Of a DNA stretch of 64,000 bases, positions 16,746 to 26,092 are shown piece by piece (positions within the stretch are counted from its first letter, which is position 1; each line of letters starts with the position of its first letter). The notes beneath the pieces are model-generated. The model had not been told where the DNA came from, ran no database searches, and saw only the letters and a list, made by a program, of their open reading frames with translations. Source of the DNA: CAG-882 sp050874385 (lineage in GTDB: Bacteria > Bacillota > Clostridia > Lachnospirales > Lachnospiraceae); contig JBNMKO010000007.1 of the NCBI GenBank assembly GCA_050874385.1, forward strand, positions 1 through 64,000, in the 5' to 3' direction. The position numbers and the translations under genes are program-made.

Positions 16746-17876
16746 ATGAAAAAGGAATACGATTATCTTATAGTTGGCGCAGGACTTTTTGGTGCGGTGT
16801 TTGCACATGAGGCTAAGAAAGCCGGAAAAAGGTGCCTTGTTATTGACAAGAGAACACAGATAGCAGGAAACATCTACACAGAGAATGTGCACGGCATAAA
16901 TGTACATAAGTACGGGGCACATATTTTCCATACGTCTAACAAGAAGGTCTGGGATTATGTCAATCAGTTTGCCGAGTTCAACAACTATATCAACTCACCT
17001 GTGGCGGTGTACAAGGACGAGACATACAATCTTCCTTTTAATATGAATACATTCAGCAGAATGTGGGGTATAAGAACGCCACAGGAAGCCAAGGATATCA
17101 TTGAGAAACAGGTTGAGGAGTTAAATATAACAGAGCCTAAGAACCTTGAGGAGCAGGCACTCTCACTTGTGGGAACGGATGTGTATACAAAGCTTATAAA
17201 GGGCTATACGGAGAAACAGTGGGGACGTGACTGCAAGGATTTGCCGTCGTTTATCATTAAGAGACTTCCTCTTAGATTTGTTTATGATAACAATTACTTT
17301 AACGACAGATATCAGGGTATACCTGTTGGCGGTTACACGGGAATTGTCGAGAAGCTTTTAGACGGTATTGAGGTGCGCCTTGACACAGATTTCCTTGCAC
17401 CTGAGAACAGGGAGGCGCTCACGCAGCAGGCTGATAAGATAATCTACACAGGTCAGATTGACCAGTACTTTGACTACAAGCTCGGTGTCCTTGAGTACAG
17501 AAGTGTGCGCTTTGAGACACAGGAGCTTGACATGCCTAACTTCCAGGGAAATGCAGTTGTAAATTACACGGAGCGCGAGGTGCCATATACGAGAATTATA
17601 GAGCACAAGCATTTTGAGAAGTTCGGACAGGCAGGCGGCCCGGCTGACGTGCCTACAACGGTTATTTCAAAGGAGTATTCGAGCGAATGGAAGCAGGGCG
17701 ATGAGCCATACTACCCTGTAAATAACGATAAGAACAATGAACTTTATGCAAAATATGCAGAACTTGCCAAGCAGGAGAAGAATGTGGTGTTCGGCGGAAG
17801 ACTTGGGCAGTACAAGTACTATGACATGGACAAGGTTATCGCTGAGGCTCTTAAAATGGCAGAGGAGCTTTTATAA
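16746..17876 (+). CDS. glf: UDP-galactopyranose mutase
   Basis: 376 residues. This flavoenzyme converts UDP-galactopyranose to UDP-galactofuranose, the donor for galactofuranose polymers. The FAD-binding GAGLFG is near the N-terminus, then NIYTENVHGINVHKYG, HIFHTS, and the conserved FNMNTF and GYTEKQWG segments. The C-terminal YYPVNNDKNNELYAKY matches the family. ATG 16746 follows AAGGAG; an upstream in-frame start at 16716 has no such site. The exporter and the GlfT2-like enzymes nearby support a galactofuranan role. Confidence 0.96.
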   Translation: MKKEYDYLIVGAGLFGAVFAHEAKKAGKRCLVIDKRTQIAGNIYTENVHGINVHKYGAHIFHTSNKKVWDYVNQFAEFNNYINSPVAVYKDETYNLPFNMNTFSRMWGIRTPQEAKDIIEKQVEELNITEPKNLEEQALSLVGTDVYTKLIKGYTEKQWGRDCKDLPSFIIKRLPLRFVYDNNYFNDRYQGIPVGGYTGIVEKLLDGIEVRLDTDFLAPENREALTQQADKIIYTGQIDQYFDYKLGVLEYRSVRFETQELDMPNFQGNAVVNYTEREVPYTRIIEHKHFEKFGQAGGPADVPTTVISKEYSSEWKQGDEPYYPVNNDKNNELYAKYAELAKQEKNVVFGGRLGQYKYYDMDKVIAEALKMAEELL

Positions 17877-17901
17877 ATAATGATAATTGGGGAGCTTCAA
17901 G

Positions 17902-18681
17902 GTGAGATTTTTTAGAGATTTAGTCAAATATAATAAATATACTTTTTTCTCAGCGAAGGCAACATTGAAATCGGAGGTGGCTAACTCATATCTGAACTGG
18001 ATATGGTGGCTTCTTGAACCTTTCTTTTACATGATAACCTACAGCATTGTGTTTGGACTTATATTGGGGGATGGAATACAGTATTATCCACTGTTTATTT
18101 ACCTTGGACTTATATTGTGGAACTTCCATGAGAGGACGATAAGGGAGAGTGTAAGCCTTATCAGGATGAACCAGAGCATAGTGGACAAGGTTTATCTTCC
18201 AAAATTTATATTGCTGCTTGTCAGAATACTTGTAAATGGTTTTAAGATGCTTTTGGCGATAGGTGTATTGACAATACTTATGCTTTACTTTAATGTAAGG
18301 ATAAATGCAAGCCTTATATATATTGTGGTTCCAGTGGCGGTTATGTGTGTTCTTACATTTGGAATGGGAACAATTCTTTTGCATTTTGGCGTATTTGTTG
18401 AGGATTTACAGTATGTTATATCCATACTTTTGCAGATTATTTTCTTTGCAAACGGCATTTTTTACGATGTGGAACAGACGATTCCGGCTCCTTTTGGCAG
18501 TTTGATAGCAAAGTTTAATCCGATGACATCAATTATAACTGCGGCGAGGGATGCGATGCTTTACGGCAGTGTGACGCATGTTAAGGATATGGCAATGTGG
18601 CTCTTGGTGGGAGTTGTGTTGTCGGTGATAGGCATAACGCTCATGTATAAGAATGAAAATAATTATGTAAAGGTGATTTGA
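17902..18681 (+). CDS. ABC-2 type polysaccharide exporter, membrane subunit (Wzm/TagG family)
   Basis: About 259 residues with roughly six membrane helices. The N-terminal FFRDLVKYNKY, the amphipathic VANSYLNWIWWLLEPFFYM and the late PMTSIITAARDAMLYG are typical of O-antigen, teichoic-acid and galactan ABC exporters. It forms the membrane channel for an undecaprenyl-linked polymer with the next gene. GTG 17902 is preferred: GGGGAG lies 7 bases upstream, while the in-frame TTG 17887 is inside that site. It overlaps the ATPase gene by one base. Confidence 0.88.
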   Translation: MRFFRDLVKYNKYTFFSAKATLKSEVANSYLNWIWWLLEPFFYMITYSIVFGLILGDGIQYYPLFIYLGLILWNFHERTIRESVSLIRMNQSIVDKVYLPKFILLLVRILVNGFKMLLAIGVLTILMLYFNVRINASLIYIVVPVAVMCVLTFGMGTILLHFGVFVEDLQYVISILLQIIFFANGIFYDVEQTIPAPFGSLIAKFNPMTSIITAARDAMLYGSVTHVKDMAMWLLVGVVLSVIGITLMYKNENNYVKVI

Positions 18682-19436
18682 TGGGGATGGATGCTTTAAT
18701 TCGGCAGGATGCAATTACTGTGGAAAATCTTTATATTGAGTATAAGAGTATGAAAGCTTTTTCCATACAGAAGAATTTGTTCCAATTTTGGAAACAGAAA
18801 AACGATTCGTTTCAGGCAGTGAAGGGGGTCAGCTTTTCCGTAAAGGAGGGCGAGATTATCGGTATTATAGGGCGCAACGGAAGCGGAAAGTCTACTATGT
18901 TGAAAGCAATTGCCGGAGTGTTTTGTGCTGACAAGGGTAAGATTGACCTTCATGGACATTCGGTTTCGCTGTTGTCACTTGGAGTGGGATTTCAGGTGGA
19001 GATGACTGGGCGTGAAAATATCATGCTGTCGGGCATGCTCATGGGCTTCCCGGAAGAATTTGTGCGTGAAAAGATACCTGAGATAGTTGAATTTGCTGAC
19101 CTTGGAGAATTTATTGACTATCCTGTCAAGACATACTCAAGCGGTATGTTCTCAAAACTTGGATTTGCTATCACGGTAGTTTTAGAGACTGACATTTTTC
19201 TTATAGATGAGGTTCTAAGTGTCGGCGACGAGCAGTTTCAGAGAAAAAGCTTTAACAAAATGCAGAGCCTTATAAACAGCAAGGATAGAACTGTTGTCAT
19301 AGTATCGCATGATATAGAGGCGCTTAAAAGCTTATGTGACCGTGTTATATGGATGCACGAGGGAAGATTGATGAAGATTGGTGACACACAGGATGTGCTC
19401 ATGGAATATATTGAGTACATGCACCAGGAGGGATAG
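18681..19436 (+). CDS. ABC polysaccharide exporter, ATPase subunit (Wzt/TagH family, short form)
   Basis: 251 residues. Walker A is GRNGSGKST at about 64-72, the signature is YSSGM, and Walker B is FLIDEVLSVGD, followed by the switch His in VSHD. It energises export of a lipid-linked glycan. The protein stops right after the nucleotide-binding domain, so it lacks the C-terminal carbohydrate-binding domain of E. coli O9a Wzt. That is also true of galactan exporters in Klebsiella O2a and mycobacteria. ATG 18681 overlaps the preceding stop (TGATG) and follows AAGGTG. Confidence 0.92.
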   Translation: MGMDALIRQDAITVENLYIEYKSMKAFSIQKNLFQFWKQKNDSFQAVKGVSFSVKEGEIIGIIGRNGSGKSTMLKAIAGVFCADKGKIDLHGHSVSLLSLGVGFQVEMTGRENIMLSGMLMGFPEEFVREKIPEIVEFADLGEFIDYPVKTYSSGMFSKLGFAITVVLETDIFLIDEVLSVGDEQFQRKSFNKMQSLINSKDRTVVIVSHDIEALKSLCDRVIWMHEGRLMKIGDTQDVLMEYIEYMHQEG

Positions 19437-19448
19437 GAAAACAGCATT

Positions 19449-20828
19449 ATGCCAAAGGATGTATCGGTTATAGTTACTGTCTATGATAGAAATGAGCTGA
19501 TTGACAGATGTATGGAGTCCATAGTCGGGCAGACACTTGATAATATTGAGATATTATGCATTAACACTAGTCAAAGCAAGAAGAATAAAATGTGCATTGA
19601 TGGGTGGTGTAAGAAGGATACAAGAATTAAAGTCACCACAGACAATTATGCTACAGCTGCCGAGGCTATGAATGCAGCGATGGATATTGCAGGCGGTGAA
19701 TATATAGTTTTTATTGACAGTGATGACTTTTATTATGAGAACAATGCACTTGAGCTGCTTGTAAATGCATGTGAAAAAAGTCACACAGATATGGCAGGTT
19801 CAAGCATAGCCGAGGTGAATGTGTTCAACGATGGAGTTCGCACACAGTTTGATGGAATATATAAGAAATATGCTTTTGATGCTGACAGGGTGTTTGAGTA
19901 CGGAGACTATCAGTGCGACTATGGATATAAAAGATTCTTATATAGAAGAAAATTTTTAGTGGATAATGATATTGTATTTCCGCCTTTTGAATACATGTAT
20001 GACAGTGTATTTTTGGTCAGGGCTATGACAGCGTCGGGAAGTTTTGCGGCTGTTGCACAACCTTTGTATGCACAGAGAGCACCGTTTCGACCTGTGACAT
20101 GGACGGACAGGATTGCAAATGAGATATTAAAGTCACTCAGCATGAACCTAAGGACGGCTGTTGAGTGTGACATGGAAGAGTTAAAGACCCTCTGTATCAA
20201 CAGGATTCTCAGAGAATATGTATTTATAATTAAGGATCATACTGTTCCGTCAAATCCTGAAATGCTTGATATTATGGCGGAGCTTGAAAATATTCATTAT
20301 GGAAGTCTTGAGGATATAAATCTTAAACTTCAAGGTATGCCGGAGGGGGATTTGAAATTTCTTGATGGTCATATATATAAAAGGATATCATCTGTTATAC
20401 TTGGGATGATTATAGAACATAAGACGTGCATAGAGTATGACCTTAACTGTGAAAAGAACAGGATAATCAATCAGAACAATATACTTGCCGAGGATTATAA
20501 CAGGGTGTGTGGGGAGAAAGAACAACTGTTAAGCGATATCGCAAAGTTAAATGCCAAAATGAAGATGTATGACAACCGCACGGACAACAGCATTGAGAGA
20601 ATAGAGGAGTTGGAGAAGGAGCTTGCTGCTAAAGATGAGCAGGTATCACTTCTTGCTAAGAGAGGCAAATCTGCGGCATACTATATAGGAAGGGTGTTTA
20701 CATTTCTGCCAGAGAAGCTCCATGCGGGGCTGTCTAAGACAAAGATATCGTCCGTGAGCAGGAAAGATGTAATCTATTGGGCGTTAGTAGTATATTTTAC
20801 TTATTTTATTTATAGATTGGCATTTTAA
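19449..20828 (+). CDS. Family 2 glycosyltransferase with C-terminal coiled coil and membrane anchor
   Basis: 459 residues. A GT-A domain fills the first 250 or so: VSVIVTVYDRNELIDRCMESI at the start and the metal-binding FIDSDDFYY. After a helical middle comes a coiled coil (ERIEELEKELAAKDEQ) and a final hydrophobic stretch (WALVVYFTYFIYRLAF) that should anchor it in the membrane. It lies between the exporter ATPase and the GlfT2-like gene and is probably a galactan priming or linker glycosyltransferase (inference from position). The sugar is not predictable from sequence. Confidence 0.85.
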   Translation: MPKDVSVIVTVYDRNELIDRCMESIVGQTLDNIEILCINTSQSKKNKMCIDGWCKKDTRIKVTTDNYATAAEAMNAAMDIAGGEYIVFIDSDDFYYENNALELLVNACEKSHTDMAGSSIAEVNVFNDGVRTQFDGIYKKYAFDADRVFEYGDYQCDYGYKRFLYRRKFLVDNDIVFPPFEYMYDSVFLVRAMTASGSFAAVAQPLYAQRAPFRPVTWTDRIANEILKSLSMNLRTAVECDMEELKTLCINRILREYVFIIKDHTVPSNPEMLDIMAELENIHYGSLEDINLKLQGMPEGDLKFLDGHIYKRISSVILGMIIEHKTCIEYDLNCEKNRIINQNNILAEDYNRVCGEKEQLLSDIAKLNAKMKMYDNRTDNSIERIEELEKELAAKDEQVSLLAKRGKSAAYYIGRVFTFLPEKLHAGLSKTKISSVSRKDVIYWALVVYFTYFIYRLAF

Positions 20829-20847
20829 ATAGTTTTATTATTTTTAC

Positions 20848-22647
20848 ATGGAGGAAACAAAAGTGATTTTACAGAATATACAGTTACCGCAGGATGATGT
20901 GTGTGATAAATATGACATGTACTTTCATACAGAGGGAGAAGTGTTTTATCTAAATGAGGGGCAGCTTGAGTTCAATAAGGGCGGTATATGTACCCTTGAC
21001 ACATATTTTAACGGTATATCCATTGACAAATGGAAGAAGTATACTAATGTTGGTAAAATCACTGCTAATATTCGCCTTGCGGGGCGTTTTAAGGTGTGGA
21101 CGGGATATGCATACAGAGTATCACCTACAGATATAAGACGAATTATCACATACAGAACAGTGATTGAGTCGGACGGCAACACGGAGCTTATCATACCTTT
21201 TGAGGATGGCAAGGGTATGCTCTACATGCAGTTTGAGGCGTTAAGTGATACGGGTGTGTTCTATGGCGGAACCTACAATACAGATGTACAGGTTGAGCGC
21301 GATGTCAAGATTGGCATAGGTATATGTACTTTTAGGAGAGAGCCGTTTGTTGAGAAGAATATTCAGATACTCAACAGAGCCGTCTTTGAAAATGAGTCGT
21401 CAATTCTAAACGGACATCTGGAGGTGTTCATATCCGACAACGGAAAGACGCTTGATATAGACAAACTTTCCAATAAAAATATTCATATATTTAAAAATAA
21501 GAACACCGGAGGTGCCGGTGGTTTTACGAGAACCCTTATAGAAATGTGGTCAAATAATAAGGAATATAAGCTCACACATGCACTTTTAATGGATGACGAC
21601 ATTCTTCTTGATGTAGGGGCATTAGAGAGAACCTACAGAATATTGTCCATTGTGAAGGATGAGTATATTGATACATTTATCGGTGGAGCCATGCTCAGAA
21701 ATGACAATCAGGATGTGCAGGAGGAGGCAGGTGCAAGCTGGAATGCAGGAAAGCTTATATCATATAAGAAGGGAATAAAGCTTGACAAGACGGAGCCTTG
21801 TATTTATAACGAGAGTGAGGAACGATATGAGTTCAATGCGTGGTGGTACTGTTGCTTTCCTATGAATGTGGTTAATGATAAAAATCTCCCACTTCCTATA
21901 TTCATAAGAGGGGATGACCTTGAGTATGGTCTCAGAAATATGAGGAACCTTATTCTCATGAACGGTATCTGTGTATGGCATGAGCCGTTTGAGAATAAGT
22001 ATTCATCATTTCTGAACTATTATATTACAAGAAATATGTTTATAGACAACGCATTTCATTTTCCAAACTATGGTGCAGCTGATGCAGTAAAAGATTTTAC
22101 GTTTCTTGCGCTTAGGGAGATTCTTCTTTACAGATATAAAAATGCAAGACTTTTAATGCGCGGAGTTGAGGATTTCCTAAAAGGAGTTGATTTTTTCCTC
22201 ACAACTGATGGTGAGAAGCTTCACAAGGAGATTATGGCAGGCGGCTATAAGATGGAGGAACCGGAGAAGCTTGGACGCAAGGCTTATCTTAGGGATTATG
22301 AGGAGACACTGCTTAAGGATGACAGCCGTCTCCACAAGGTGGTAAGAGCACTCAATATGAATGGACACTGGGCACCGGTGAAGAGACATTCAGTCACTGT
22401 GTCAATGTCGCAAGTGAATACTTCTAACAACTATCGTGCACGCGAAGTTATCAATTATGATGTTATTTCGGGCAAGATTTTTGTGACCGAAAAGGATAAT
22501 AAGGAGATGTTTTCATGCCTTATGAAGCTGATTGGTCTGAGAATAAAGCTTAGATTTAAATACAATAAGGCAAAGAATGATTTTGTTTCAAGGGGAGATG
22601 AGTTGAAATCGCTTGATTTTTGGAAAAAATATCTTGAGCTTAATTGA
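20848..22647 (+). CDS. GlfT2-like galactofuranosyltransferase
   Basis: 599 residues. Like mycobacterial GlfT2 it has an N-terminal beta-rich domain (about 1-150), a GT-A domain starting at GIGICTFRRE, the KNTGGAGGFTRT loop, the metal site D-D-D at 249-251, AWWYCC at about 331-336, the acceptor-site D-D in RGDDLEYGLR at 356-357, and a late His in CVWHEP (H378). The C-terminal helical part ends FWKKYLEL. It should polymerise galactofuranose from the UDP-Galf that glf makes, on the inner membrane face before export. Its paralogue lies at 33,788-35,656. Confidence 0.9.
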   Translation: MEETKVILQNIQLPQDDVCDKYDMYFHTEGEVFYLNEGQLEFNKGGICTLDTYFNGISIDKWKKYTNVGKITANIRLAGRFKVWTGYAYRVSPTDIRRIITYRTVIESDGNTELIIPFEDGKGMLYMQFEALSDTGVFYGGTYNTDVQVERDVKIGIGICTFRREPFVEKNIQILNRAVFENESSILNGHLEVFISDNGKTLDIDKLSNKNIHIFKNKNTGGAGGFTRTLIEMWSNNKEYKLTHALLMDDDILLDVGALERTYRILSIVKDEYIDTFIGGAMLRNDNQDVQEEAGASWNAGKLISYKKGIKLDKTEPCIYNESEERYEFNAWWYCCFPMNVVNDKNLPLPIFIRGDDLEYGLRNMRNLILMNGICVWHEPFENKYSSFLNYYITRNMFIDNAFHFPNYGAADAVKDFTFLALREILLYRYKNARLLMRGVEDFLKGVDFFLTTDGEKLHKEIMAGGYKMEEPEKLGRKAYLRDYEETLLKDDSRLHKVVRALNMNGHWAPVKRHSVTVSMSQVNTSNNYRAREVINYDVISGKIFVTEKDNKEMFSCLMKLIGLRIKLRFKYNKAKNDFVSRGDELKSLDFWKKYLELN

Positions 22648-22683
22648 TTGGGGTACGTAGGACTTGAAAAATGGAGGAACACA

Positions 22684-25029
22684 ATGAAAAAGAAACTATT
22701 GGCGGTTGGCTGTGTGCTGTTAGCGACGGCTTTGGCTGTGCCTACACACATATTACCTAATATTGTACATGCAGAGGAAGCGACAACTCAGGATTTGTAT
22801 TATGAGGATGTTGAGAAATTTCCGGAGAGCTACAAGGATGCGCTGTACGAATTAAAAAAGGCACATCCGAACTGGACATTTGAGGTATTTGATACAGGGC
22901 TTGAATGGAGTACTGTAATGGACAATGAGATGGATCCACCAAGCAGAAGTCTTGTTCCGTCTTATTTTTCAAGTGAGTTTGTGGGTGAGACCTATGGTGA
23001 TGGGTGGTCATGCGCCACAGCAGCGGCGGTTGAGTACTATATGGATCCTAGAAACTGGCTCACGGAGAACTATATATTTCAGTTTGAGAAATTGACATAC
23101 AATGCAGCTACACAAGGTATTGCTACTGTGCAGAAAGTGCTTGCCAACAGCTTTATGTCGGGATTTATTGAAGGATATGAGAGCTTTGGTCTTACATACG
23201 CGCAGGCTTTCCGTGATATTGGAGAGCTCTATGGGGTCAATCCAGTCCACCTTGCATCCCGTGTATATCAGGAGCAGGGCGTGAGCGGTAGTTCAGAGCT
23301 TATATCAGGGGTATATGCCGGATATGAAGGATATTATAATTATTATAATATTCAGGCTACCGGAAGCGACCATGAGACTATCGTGAAAAATGGTCTGGAG
23401 GAGGCAAAGGCTGAGGGGTGGAACAGTAGATATGCAGCTCTTCTTGGAGGTTCAAAAAAGCTTGCTGACAGATATATATTGAGAGGACAGGACACACTGT
23501 ACCTTCAAAAGTTTGACGTGGACGGGTCTTATGATGGAAGATACTGGCATCAGTATATGCAAAATCTGTGCGCACCTTCCAACGAGGGAAGAAGAATAAA
23601 ACTTGCTTATGAGAAGGCAGGAATGCTCGATGAGGCATTCACATTTAAAATTCCCGTGTACAACAATATGCCGGGTGCATATAAGGCAGAACATGTTCTT
23701 GCGGAGGGCGAATATGTAATCAGTATGCAGGGTGATGACAATCTTGTATTTGACATTGAGTGGGCGAGTCAGGATAATGGTGCGAATTTATCACTATATT
23801 CACCGGACTTTAATACTAACCAGAGGTGGTATCTCAAGCCGGTTGAGGGTGGATATTACAAGATAATTTCTGTCAATTCTGGAAAGCCTCTCTACTTAGA
23901 ATCAGGTTCAAAGGTGGAGGGAGCTAACATAGTTCAGTGGGATGACAGTGATAGTGACAGCCAAAAGTGGGCTATAATTGCACAGGATGACGGCTCATAC
24001 AATATAATATCCAAGGCGGCAGGAAGATATGTGTCAACACTCAGCTTAAGTCCACAGATAGGAATGAATGTATGTACGGCGAGAAAGACAGCTGAGTATG
24101 CACAGAATTTTGTGTTTACAAAAGTATACACAGTGCAGGATGGTGTTGATATAGAGCCTGGAACCTACAAGATAAGCACCTCATCAAACAGCACGCTTGT
24201 TATTGATATGCCTTACAGTGACACTAACAATGGAATTTGCATTGAACTGCATCAGGACAATGCTGGTAATAATCAGAGATACAATATAACCCATACATCG
24301 GATGGCTACTATATGATTGAGTGTGTTGCAACAGGAAAATATCTGACTGTAGAATATGCCAGTGGATTGAGCGGTTCTAGAATTTGTCAGTGGGAGTACA
24401 ACAATGGTGACAATCAGAAATGGATTATAATAAAAAATGATGATGGCACTTACACTATTGTGTCTAAATCTAATGGACATGCATGGGATATAAGCGGTGG
24501 TGTATCCACAGATGCGTCGAAAATTATAACCAACAGAATTCACTTTGGTCAGAGTCAGAGATATGTACTTGAGAAAGTAGACACAAGTTCGGCTGACTGG
24601 GATGATGATGGAAGAAATTTATTTGAGGATGGTTGGCATAAGGTAAACGGTGTTGCCTATTGGTATGAGAATGGCGTGCGTCAGGGTTATGATGCACAAA
24701 ACCCTGATTATCGAGGCAAGGAAATTTATGACCCATCGAGCGATGCGTGGTACTGGCTTGACAATGTGCAGAACGGGGCAGTCGCAAAGAGCAAGGATGT
24801 ATATCAGGAGTCTGATGCCGGTGCTTGGGGAGAGAGCACACGAGAGGATGGAAGTACTTACGGCAAGTGGGTTCGCTATGATGCAGATGGACACATGGTT
24901 AAGGGATGGCATACAAACGATGCCGGAACATACTATTTTGACCTTATATTTGGAACAATGGCAAAGGGAGAGGTGGTTATTGATGGAGTGAGCTATTACT
25001 TTGATGTCAATACCGGAATACTTCAGTAA
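22684..25029 (+). CDS. Secreted N-acetylglucosaminidase with ricin-like lectin and wall-binding repeats
   Basis: 781 residues with a signal peptide (cleavage near VHA-EE, residue 30). Residues about 35-315 form a LytB/GH73-like glucosaminidase: AAAVEYYMDPRNWL, FQFEKL, and the likely catalytic Glu in RVYQEQG (E197). Residues about 340-630 carry two ricin-type beta-trefoil regions with repeated Q-x-W-like motifs (NQRWYL, SQKWAI, NQKWII). From about 645 on are choline-binding-like repeats (VRQGY, DAWYWLDN, GKWVRY, GTYYFD). It should cut peptidoglycan glycan strands while holding the wall. ATG 22684 has GGAGG 6 bases upstream. It shares its C-terminal module with two other proteins of this locus. 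Confidence 0.9.
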   Translation: MKKKLLAVGCVLLATALAVPTHILPNIVHAEEATTQDLYYEDVEKFPESYKDALYELKKAHPNWTFEVFDTGLEWSTVMDNEMDPPSRSLVPSYFSSEFVGETYGDGWSCATAAAVEYYMDPRNWLTENYIFQFEKLTYNAATQGIATVQKVLANSFMSGFIEGYESFGLTYAQAFRDIGELYGVNPVHLASRVYQEQGVSGSSELISGVYAGYEGYYNYYNIQATGSDHETIVKNGLEEAKAEGWNSRYAALLGGSKKLADRYILRGQDTLYLQKFDVDGSYDGRYWHQYMQNLCAPSNEGRRIKLAYEKAGMLDEAFTFKIPVYNNMPGAYKAEHVLAEGEYVISMQGDDNLVFDIEWASQDNGANLSLYSPDFNTNQRWYLKPVEGGYYKIISVNSGKPLYLESGSKVEGANIVQWDDSDSDSQKWAIIAQDDGSYNIISKAAGRYVSTLSLSPQIGMNVCTARKTAEYAQNFVFTKVYTVQDGVDIEPGTYKISTSSNSTLVIDMPYSDTNNGICIELHQDNAGNNQRYNITHTSDGYYMIECVATGKYLTVEYASGLSGSRICQWEYNNGDNQKWIIIKNDDGTYTIVSKSNGHAWDISGGVSTDASKIITNRIHFGQSQRYVLEKVDTSSADWDDDGRNLFEDGWHKVNGVAYWYENGVRQGYDAQNPDYRGKEIYDPSSDAWYWLDNVQNGAVAKSKDVYQESDAGAWGESTREDGSTYGKWVRYDADGHMVKGWHTNDAGTYYFDLIFGTMAKGEVVIDGVSYYFDVNTGILQ

Positions 25030-25123
25030 AAGTGTCAAATAGTGACATAGAAAACAGCAGTCTGTAAGCGAGAGAAATTGGTAAATAAGTGTAAGCGATT
25101 TTATGGAATGGAAGGGAAAGAGA

Positions 25124-26089
25124 ATGAAACCAATTCTTTATATAGTAATCCCTTGTTATAACGAGGAAAAGGTGCTTCCGATAACGAGTGGAATGTTTCT
25201 CGACAAGGTTAATGAACTTATAAAGCTTGATAAAATCAGCGAGGAAAGCAGAATTATGTTTGTCAATGATGGAAGCAAGGACAATACATGGAATATAATA
25301 TGTGACCTTGCAAAGCAGGATAGTAAGTTCATGGGTATATCACAGAGCAGGAATAGGGGGCATCAAAATGCTGTCCTTGCAGGACTTATGGAGGCAAAGG
25401 ACAAGTGTGATATCACTATATCGATAGACTGCGACGGTCAGGATGACATCAATGCCATGAACAAGATGGTTGACGAATATCTTGACGGAAGTGAAATTGT
25501 GTATGGAGTCAGGAGTAAGCGCGATACGGATACATTCTTTAAGAGATTTACAGCGGAAGGGTTTTATAAGCTTTTAAACTGGATGGGCGCTGAAGTAGTG
25601 TTTAACCATGCAGACTACAGACTTGTATCAAGCCGTGTGCTCCAGGAATTTGCTAACTATAAGGAGGTAAATATATTTCTGAGAGGAATGTTTCCGCTTG
25701 TAGGATTTAAAAGTACGTCAGTATATTATGAAAGACATGAGAGGATTGCAGGCAGCAGCCACTATCCTCTCGGTAAGATGCTGGCGCTCGCATTTGATGG
25801 AATAACAAGTCTCAGCGTTAAGCCTATAAGAATGATAACGACATTTGGACTTTTTATATCAATGTTGAGTTTTATAGGTGTTATATGGTCTGTTATTATA
25901 CAACTCACAGGACATGCCGTGGCGGGCTGGGCTAGTATGACAAGTATTATATGTTTTATAGGCGGAATACAGCTTATATGTCTTGGTGTTATCGGAGAAT
26001 ATATAGGTAAGATATACATGGAAGTTAAGGCACGTCCAAGATATATTATCAGTGAGAGGACGGATGAAAAAAAAGAGGGGAATAAATAG
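25124..26089 (+). CDS. Polyprenyl-phosphate glycosyltransferase (GtrB/CsbB-like GT2)
   Basis: 321 residues. The GT-A domain has the opening YIVIPCYNEEKVLP, the nucleotide site FVNDGSKDNTW, the D-x-D-like SIDCDGQDD, and ADYRLVSSRVL. Two membrane helices follow near the C-terminus (ITTFGLFISMLSFIG and the segment ending LICLGVIGEYIGKIYMEVK). The family attaches a sugar to undecaprenyl phosphate on the inner face. The lipid-linked sugar is later used outside by a GT-C enzyme such as the YfhO-like protein at 31,279. ATG 25124 is chosen because GGAAGGGA precedes it; an earlier in-frame ATG (25103) has no such site. Confidence 0.88.
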   Translation: MKPILYIVIPCYNEEKVLPITSGMFLDKVNELIKLDKISEESRIMFVNDGSKDNTWNIICDLAKQDSKFMGISQSRNRGHQNAVLAGLMEAKDKCDITISIDCDGQDDINAMNKMVDEYLDGSEIVYGVRSKRDTDTFFKRFTAEGFYKLLNWMGAEVVFNHADYRLVSSRVLQEFANYKEVNIFLRGMFPLVGFKSTSVYYERHERIAGSSHYPLGKMLALAFDGITSLSVKPIRMITTFGLFISMLSFIGVIWSVIIQLTGHAVAGWASMTSIICFIGGIQLICLGVIGEYIGKIYMEVKARPRYIISERTDEKKEGNK

Positions 26090-26092
26090 TTT

